This document shows, in pieces, positions 32,687 to 37,459 of a DNA stretch of 37,459 bases (position 1 is its first letter; each line of letters opens with the position of its first letter). The DNA lies in contig JAISCC010000024.1 in assembly GCA_031265845.1 (NCBI GenBank), forward strand, positions 1 to 37,459. Direction: 5' to 3'. Origin of the DNA: Treponema sp. (GTDB lineage: Bacteria; Spirochaetota; Spirochaetia; Treponematales; Breznakiellaceae). The notes beneath the pieces are model-generated. The model had not been told where the DNA came from. It saw only the letters and a program-made list of their open reading frames with translations, and made no database searches. The translations under genes were made by a program, and so were the position numbers.

Positions 32687-35656
32687 ATGAAACAAAATAA
32701 TCTACAGAAAATCATTTGTATTGGCGCGGGCGCGTTTGTTTTATGCTCGTGTCTGCTATGGATAAATAGAGATAAAATAACTTTATCGCCTTTCAAAACC
32801 TCCGGTGTAATAAAGTTGCCTACGTATGCGGTCGAAAGCGGCGGAAGAGTGGCAATTATTGAGGATTCTGAAAAATCCATCTTGGCGCTGGATTCTGACG
32901 GAACGTTGCTCTATCAACTGAAAGCGCAAAAGAACGCCGGCGACTCGTTTTCCTCGGCGAAATTTATCGCGCTTGATGAAACGTATAATCTTTATGCGCT
33001 GGACGCGCGTTTTGGCGGAGCCTTTGAGCGTAATGTCGAGCGCGTTTTGAAATACTCCGATGAAGGGAAATTTTTAGCGGAAATTTATAGATATGAGTAT
33101 GTTAACGAGGATTTCATTACAACTAAGGGCAGAATCGCCGGCATGGTTTATTCTGACGGCGCCGTGCATCTTGTCCGCATGGATAATGAGGGGTTTTATG
33201 TTGACCGGGTAGACGTTGCGGGGCGAATGGACGGTGTTGAGAGCGTTTTTTTTCCTTACCCCAATGCGTTTCGGGATTTGGTGTTTTTTAATTTAAACAT
33301 TGAGCGTAAAAAAATTGCGGTGACAACCAAATCGGGCGGCGTCAAACAATACGACTTTTCGGGGAAATTGCTCTATGAGGCGGCGGCGGAAAGCACTCGC
33401 CTGCCGTGGACAGTGGCGTCCGATGAAAATGACAACCTTATTTACACGGATATTTTGAACAATGAAATCGTCTTTATAAATGTTTCGACCTATGAACAGA
33501 GAACACTGTTCACCGCGCCTTCCGGCGAAAGCCCTTATTACCGAATCGCTCATGGAGAGAGTGGAGGAAATAGTTTTTTAGCGGCGTCCTATGACAATAT
33601 AGTTATAATGAATGAGACGGGAAAAACGGAGATAATAAATTCATATTCGTTTTCTTCAACGGACAGACGCCTCTTTGTATTGTTGTTTCTCCACTTGACG
33701 CTGGATATTCTTGCCTTTGTCGTCTCCGCTGTTTCAGCGGCGGTTTTGTTATTTAAAAAGAACAAGGACAGTACTTTTAAAAGGATTATTTGGGCGGCGT
33801 TCTGCATTACATTTGGCGCCGTTCTGGCGTCAATTCTTATCATAAATGAGATGAATGTCCGTTATTATGAAAGGATATACAGCAATCTCGAAAATATATC
33901 GCGCTTGACGGCGATAAATCTAGACACGGATATAGTAACCTCCCTTTCCCAGCCGTCAGATTACGAGAATGAAGCGTACGCCGCGCTTAAAAATTCTCTT
34001 AAAGAAAATTTTTCTCATTTGTCATTTGCGGGACAAAATGTATATCAAACTATTTGGATGGAACGTGACGGCGTTGTGTATATGATGTGGGATTTGGAAA
34101 GCTCCGTAGGCGTCTTTTATCCGTTTGAAGAATATGAAGGCAGCACCTACCAACAAACCTGTGATTCCAGGCAATATGTTTATAGTACGACGACAACCTC
34201 CGAAGGAAGCTGGCTGTTCGTTGACGGACCCATATTTGACAAAGAGGGAAATATCGTCGCCGTCATTGAGACCGGCTACGATTTGAGTACGGTTGAGGCG
34301 CAGACGAAATCAATGGTGATTCAGACCGTGCTGATTGTCATAGCGTCCGCCGTGGCTTTTTTATTGCTTATGATAGAGTTCATTCTGATAATGAACGCCT
34401 ATAAAAAAAATAAAGTTGCGATAAAAGAAAATGAGCGGCTTCCATTCCGTGCGGAACTGCCTCGCGCGGTGATCTTTTTTCTGTTTGCCACCATTAATCT
34501 GCCGTCAGCGATATTGCCTGTTTATGCGTCAAATCTGTATAAACCCCTGTTCAACCTGCCGCGGGAGCTTGTCGTCACCTTTCCGTTCATTGCGGATATG
34601 GGCGCGACATCCATCGCTTTGCTGGTTATACCCAATGTACTTGGAAAGATTGGCTTGAAACAGATAAGCCTCTTGGCGGCGATATTTGTCGCTGGCGGGT
34701 ATACCTTGTGTTTTCTCGCGCCAGACACCTTGTATCTGACTGTCGCCTATGCGTTCACCGGATTTTCAGGGGGAGCCTTGCTGTTGGCGCTTAACGCGGT
34801 TATCGGCGCGCAAAAAGATGTAAAGGATGTAAACAACGGATTCGCCCATTTCAACGCCTCGTTTCTTGCCGGCATGAATGTGGGCGTGGTGTTCGGCTCT
34901 ATTCTCGCGCAATTCTTCTCTTACAGAATAGTGTACCTCTTTTCATCCGCAGTGGCGCTGATCTTGCTTGTGACACTTGCGTTCTCCATGCGGTCAAAAG
35001 CGGCGAGCTATCTGTACGAGATAGAGCTTGCAAAGGAAGAGAAGAGCGAAAAATTCGCCCTGGTCAAATTTATTTTCAAACCGGTCGTTTTCATATCCTT
35101 GCTGTTCCTTTTGCTGCCCTATGTCGTATCAATGAGTTTTACCAGTTACTTTATGCCCGCGTATGGGCTGGAACAGGGCTTGCGGGAATCAAACATCGGA
35201 CAGTTGATGCTTTTAAGCGGACTGTTCGCCATCCTTTTTGGCACGAGCCTGTGCGATTATGTTTCCCAAAAATTCCCGCTCAAGGTGATTATAGTGGCTT
35301 CGCTTTTGTTGAACGCCGGCGGCGTCTATCTGTTCTCCCTGAATGTTTCGATTTTTATGCTTATTGTCGTCATTGTGATTCTCGCCATCGCCAATATTTT
35401 TGTTCTTACCAATATCCAGACCTACTATGCCACGTTGTATCAGGGGGAAACCGTCTCGTCCATGAAGGCGTTGAGCGTTTACTCTGCTGTTGAAAATTTG
35501 TCCATGGCAATCGGTCCGGTGATTTTCAGTTATATGCTGGACAATGTTGCGGTGGGCATGAAGCTGCTTGCGGGCGCTCTGGCGGCATGTATAGCGGTTT
35601 TTGTTATAGCGTCCGGCGTTTCATTCAAAACCGGCGCGAGGCGTTCCGGGGACTGA
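32687..35656 (+). CDS. MFS transporter fused to periplasmic propeller-like and Cache-like sensor domains
   Basis: A 989-residue inner-membrane protein. Order: one anchor (about 7-25); a periplasmic beta-propeller-like region (about 35-320) with blades such as ILALDSDGTLLYQL and KQYDFSGKLLYEA; two membrane segments (about 330-355 and 366-386) around a basic cytoplasmic loop KKNKDSTFKR; a periplasmic Cache-like domain (about 387-545; VYQTIWMERDGVVYMMWDLE, FVDGPIFDKEGNIVAVIETG, YDLSTVEAQT); a membrane segment (about 547-573) and basic YKKNK linker; then a 12-segment MFS transporter (about 590-980; GFSGGALLLALNAVIGAQKD, MSFTSYFMPAYGLEQGL). The positive-inside rule is satisfied throughout. It looks like a transporter that senses its own ligand or envelope state. 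It follows the second DUF2156 gene by 45 nt with GGGGGAA upstream. The substrate is unknown. Confidence 0.8.
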   Translation: MKQNNLQKIICIGAGAFVLCSCLLWINRDKITLSPFKTSGVIKLPTYAVESGGRVAIIEDSEKSILALDSDGTLLYQLKAQKNAGDSFSSAKFIALDETYNLYALDARFGGAFERNVERVLKYSDEGKFLAEIYRYEYVNEDFITTKGRIAGMVYSDGAVHLVRMDNEGFYVDRVDVAGRMDGVESVFFPYPNAFRDLVFFNLNIERKKIAVTTKSGGVKQYDFSGKLLYEAAAESTRLPWTVASDENDNLIYTDILNNEIVFINVSTYEQRTLFTAPSGESPYYRIAHGESGGNSFLAASYDNIVIMNETGKTEIINSYSFSSTDRRLFVLLFLHLTLDILAFVVSAVSAAVLLFKKNKDSTFKRIIWAAFCITFGAVLASILIINEMNVRYYERIYSNLENISRLTAINLDTDIVTSLSQPSDYENEAYAALKNSLKENFSHLSFAGQNVYQTIWMERDGVVYMMWDLESSVGVFYPFEEYEGSTYQQTCDSRQYVYSTTTTSEGSWLFVDGPIFDKEGNIVAVIETGYDLSTVEAQTKSMVIQTVLIVIASAVAFLLLMIEFILIMNAYKKNKVAIKENERLPFRAELPRAVIFFLFATINLPSAILPVYASNLYKPLFNLPRELVVTFPFIADMGATSIALLVIPNVLGKIGLKQISLLAAIFVAGGYTLCFLAPDTLYLTVAYAFTGFSGGALLLALNAVIGAQKDVKDVNNGFAHFNASFLAGMNVGVVFGSILAQFFSYRIVYLFSSAVALILLVTLAFSMRSKAASYLYEIELAKEEKSEKFALVKFIFKPVVFISLLFLLLPYVVSMSFTSYFMPAYGLEQGLRESNIGQLMLLSGLFAILFGTSLCDYVSQKFPLKVIIVASLLLNAGGVYLFSLNVSIFMLIVVIVILAIANIFVLTNIQTYYATLYQGETVSSMKALSVYSAVENLSMAIGPVIFSYMLDNVAVGMKLLAGALAACIAVFVIASGVSFKTGARRSGD

Positions 35657-35744
35657 TCCTAAAATAATATGAAACAGAACTTGAGATTTTGAAACAGCCT
35701 CATGTTAAACATCAATGATGAAATGTCGAAACTGGCGTATAATC

Positions 35745-35760
35745 TTGTATTGCGATACAA
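35745..35760 (+). terminator. Small hairpin after the MFS operon
   Basis: TTGTAT and ATACAA with a TGCG loop, about 90 nt after the stop codon. Weak as a terminator. Confidence 0.25.
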
Positions 35761-35789
35761 TAAAAGCCATAATCTATTTATAATGGAGA

Positions 35790-36073
35790 GCCGAGCACCC
35801 GCGCATGGTTTTACGGGAAATTAGTACTGGCGGACCTTTGTGAGACGTGGGTCAACCAAGGGCGTTTTTCCCCCTGTGAGGGAAGCGGCGCCCGATAAAA
35901 CGTGGTCATTATGGCGCGAACAACGGCTCACGCTGGTCATGGCAAAGCATATGCTCCTTGAGACTATTTCCTTTACGAATCTGGTTGAAAACATTCACCG
36001 CCTTGCGTCCCTCTGCGCCAATTCCAAAAGGAAACGGATCCCGCTGCTTTATAGACTGCTCGTCCCTAAGTAA
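35790..36073 (+). pseudogene. C-terminal relic of an IS4-type transposase
   Basis: The pieces RAPAH, AWFYGKLVLADLCETW and VNQGRFSP (from 35803 in one frame) and then TWSLWREQRLTLVMAKHMLL, ETISFTNLVENIHRLASLC and RKRIPLLYRLLVPK (to the TAA ending 36073 in another frame) match the end of DDE transposases of the IS4 group. There a W-YGKL-LA-L-E helix follows the catalytic domain and a W-LWRE helix precedes a basic tail. The catalytic DDE core and N-terminus are absent, and a one-base shift lies within the run of C near 35870. It is a dead insertion-sequence remnant. The family call is from pattern memory. Confidence 0.5.
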
Positions 36074-36205
36074 ACGCATATGGGTGTAATACTCCCACCC
36101 TTCAGAGCGGGGAGGTTCATTAAAATAAAATATAATTCTAATAAAGATTTGAAAAACAGCCTGAACGTTATATGCCATCTTTAAAAAAATTCTTGCAAAA
36201 ACCCT

Positions 36206-36234
36206 TTGACAATTAATAACATAAATGATATGAC
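36206..36234 (+). promoter_or_regulatory. Promoter of the broken glycan-binding-protein gene
   Basis: TTGACA (36206-36211), 17-bp spacer, TATGAC (36229-36234), followed by GGAGGAGG at 36241-36248. The control region is intact although the gene is broken. Confidence 0.5.
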
Positions 36235-36251
36235 AATCATGGAGGAGGATC

Positions 36252-36896
36252 ATAAAGAAACATATAGTATTCATTTTGTTAATGAGTGTCAAGATATTAA
36301 TTTTTGCTATTGATTTCTCTGTGTCTTATTATGATGCGATTGACATAACAGACGATAAATTATTTTATCATGGCTTTGATGGGCGTGAAGAGGAATATGA
36401 TATAACATGGGAAAATATAGGCAAAAATGAATATATAACATTTAATTATACTAGAGAATATTACTTATAGCGCTAAAAATTTATTAGAAATCCGTAAACT
36501 GCAACCATGTGTTGAAGCGTCAGGCGGATCAGGAATTGGATAAAAAATAGATTTTGAATATAGTGAAACATTAAATCATGGATGGAAAATTTTGGGGAAT
36601 ATTAATTTCAAATGGATTTGGTGATTATAATAGGACATATTTATATGAATACAACAATCATCTAAAAAAGACAAGAGTTCATTTTAATAATCAAAACGAT
36701 TTTATGGATATTGACGTGGAAGATGCGCCCCCAGTTACAATATTTTAGATTTAATAAATTACCAAGCAATATTCAAATAGAAATATTAGATGTTTATAAA
36801 GGCGATAGATGGGATGATACATGCATAAATAATATATTCCCATATGGATGGTATTATTCCTTAATGATAGAAAATGCAAAAACGGCATACAACTAA
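36252..36896 (+). pseudogene. Decayed secreted protein with NADase-type glycan-binding-like domain
   Basis: GGAGGAGG is followed by ATAAAG where ATGAAG would be expected; then KKHIVFILLMSVKILIFAID (signal peptide) and YYDAIDITDDKLFYHGFDG, stopping at 36470. Past this stop, coding-like pieces continue in other frames: EASGGSGIG-stop-KIDFEYSE, ISNGFGDYNRTYLYEYNNHL, HFNNQNDFMDIDVEDAPPVT, LPSNIQIEILDVYKGDRWDD and TCINNIFPYGWYYS, ending in TAA at 36894-36896. The order (GSGIGE-I-F, NGF---YLY--N--K, DV-DAP-, I-I-DVYKG--WDDTCI) is that of the NADase-type glycan-binding domain of secreted proteins. There is a lost start codon, at least two internal stops and at least two frameshifts. The DNA is strikingly AT-rich compared with the window. 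Confidence 0.55.
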
Positions 36897-36914
36897 CTGC
36901 CTGTTTACGCTTCG

Positions 36915-36968
36915 CCGCCATTCCCGCAATGCTTAAGGCCGTGGCTTTAAGCATTGCGGGAATGGTGG
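36915..36968. repeat. Long near-perfect inverted repeat
   Basis: The 19-nt arms at 36918-36936 and 36947-36965 are exact reverse complements (outer CCATTCCCGC, inner GCTTAA). Pairing extends inward through GGCC/GGCT with one G-T pair and outward through CCG/TGG, giving about 26 bp with a 2-nt tip. This is the strongest hairpin in the window. Confidence 0.75.
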
Positions 36969-37021
36969 GAAACCTTACAGGGACGGCCGCAACCATTGCG
37001 GGAAATAGCCGTAAGGTTTCC
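36968..37021. repeat. Second inverted repeat sharing sequence with the first
   Basis: GGAAACCTTAC (36968-36978) and GTAAGGTTTCC (37011-37021) enclose a copy of CATTGCGGGAA also present in the preceding hairpin (36953-36963 and 36994-37004). A third small palindrome, TTACAG/CTGTAA, lies at 37060-37077. Confidence 0.65.
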
Positions 37022-37126
37022 AGCCGAGGCGGCACGCCCTGCGGAAATGGCGGCAAATGTTACAGGAAGGACTGTAAGGCGCGCGGAAGCGTCTGACACA
37101 CCCACAAACGGCGGGTGCGCCATGTA

Positions 37127-37459
37127 TTATTTAACATCCATTCTGGTTAATTTAACAAAAATTTTTAGCGCCGTTTTAAACCAGAACGGTTCCAATCTTT
37201 TTACAACGTCTCTTAATGATTTTGTTATGAGAATATGCTGCGGACATTTCTTTTCACATTTTCCACATTCCTTACAGTTACTTGCGGCATAATTTTTTCT
37301 GGGATCGGTCGCCCCGGTACTTGTCATATATTGCTGAATACCTGAAAGCATTCCAATAGTATGCGATACATTATAAGCCGCAAAACATGCCGGAATATTT
37401 ACATTCTGAGGACACGGCATACAATAATTACATCCCGTGCAAGGTATTTTGTACGTGTC
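37127..37459 (-). CDS. Aldo/keto reductase with C-terminal 4Fe-4S domain (partial, runs off the window)
   Basis: Only the last 110 codons are present; the gene enters from the right edge. At the edge the frame reads DTYKIPCTGCNYC then MPCPQNVNIPACFAAYN. This is the CTGC-YCMPCP-VNIP-CF--YN signature that ends iron-sulfur aldo/keto reductases (COG1453 type). A second cluster motif, NCKECGKCEKKCPQHI, follows, then KSLRDVVKRLEPFWFKTAL. These proteins join a TIM-barrel NAD(P)H oxidoreductase to a ferredoxin-like domain, so electrons probably pass to or from ferredoxin. The substrate is unknown. The stop is at 37127-37129. It converges with the decayed region to its left across the nested inverted repeats. 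Confidence 0.88.
   Translation of the reverse strand, partial: DTYKIPCTGCNYCMPCPQNVNIPACFAAYNVSHTIGMLSGIQQYMTSTGATDPRKNYAASNCKECGKCEKKCPQHILITKSLRDVVKRLEPFWFKTALKIFVKLTRMDVK

Noticed and set aside
36276-36470. Intact 64-residue protein starting at a TTG
   Set aside because: The TTG lies inside a signal peptide whose natural start is at 36252 (now ATA), and coding sequence continues in other frames past the stop, so this is part of a pseudogene.

Overview
The window looks like chromosomal DNA of a diderm host-associated spirochaete, most likely a gut Treponema. The housekeeping genes (mnmE, dnaE, grpE-dnaK-dnaJ, carD, ispD, tRNA-Leu), the carD-ispD coupling, the small exported beta-rich proteins and a Treponema-like gene repertoire support this. 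No 16S or other decisive phylogenetic marker is present, so the genus is an inference.

Layout. 1-2.9 kb: minus-strand operon of an orphan ABC ATPase, mnmE and a small envelope protein. 3.1-3.6 kb: a DUF2271 periplasmic protein. 4.2-8.1 kb: dnaE with a duplicated OB domain near its C-terminus. 8.3-12.1 kb: two small exported proteins around an AT-rich alpha/beta hydrolase and the frameshifted remains of a YhcG-type (DUF1016) nuclease; a C15 tract lies just upstream of the remnant. 12.5-15.5 kb: a complete polar amino-acid ABC importer operon (two permeases, ATPase, binding protein). 15.8-21.2 kb: two paralogous coiled-coil PD-(D/E)XK-like proteins, tRNA-Leu(UAG), a large protein ending in a pRiA4b ORF-3-like domain that overlaps a PtsN/EIIA gene, and a two-domain lipoprotein. 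21.2-22.5 kb: gene-poor, with two decayed genes and several strong inverted repeats. 22.6-27.9 kb: grpE-dnaK-dnaJ, then carD-ispD. 27.9-28.7 kb: decayed coding DNA. 28.7-30.3 kb: an unrecognised 545-aa cytoplasmic protein. 30.7-35.7 kb: an operon of two DUF2156 (MprF-catalytic-domain-like) proteins and a 989-residue membrane protein joining a periplasmic propeller-like region, a Cache-like periplasmic domain and an MFS transporter. 35.7-37.1 kb: an IS4-type transposase tail, a broken glycan-binding protein gene and nested inverted repeats. The right edge cuts a 4Fe-4S aldo/keto reductase gene.

The most original item is the DUF2156-DUF2156-sensor/MFS operon. Soluble GNAT-fold enzymes of the kind that transfer aminoacyl groups to lipids are paired with a transporter that carries its own extracytoplasmic sensing region, in principle a split, sensor-gated analogue of MprF. 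Also notable: the tandem OB domains of DnaE; a shared promoter geometry at dnaE, the 17,073 gene and carD, where the start codon lies 8-9 nt after the -10 box with no Shine-Dalgarno (leaderless-mRNA candidates); and the number of genes caught in the process of decay.

All functional calls come from reading motifs by eye. No database search was run.
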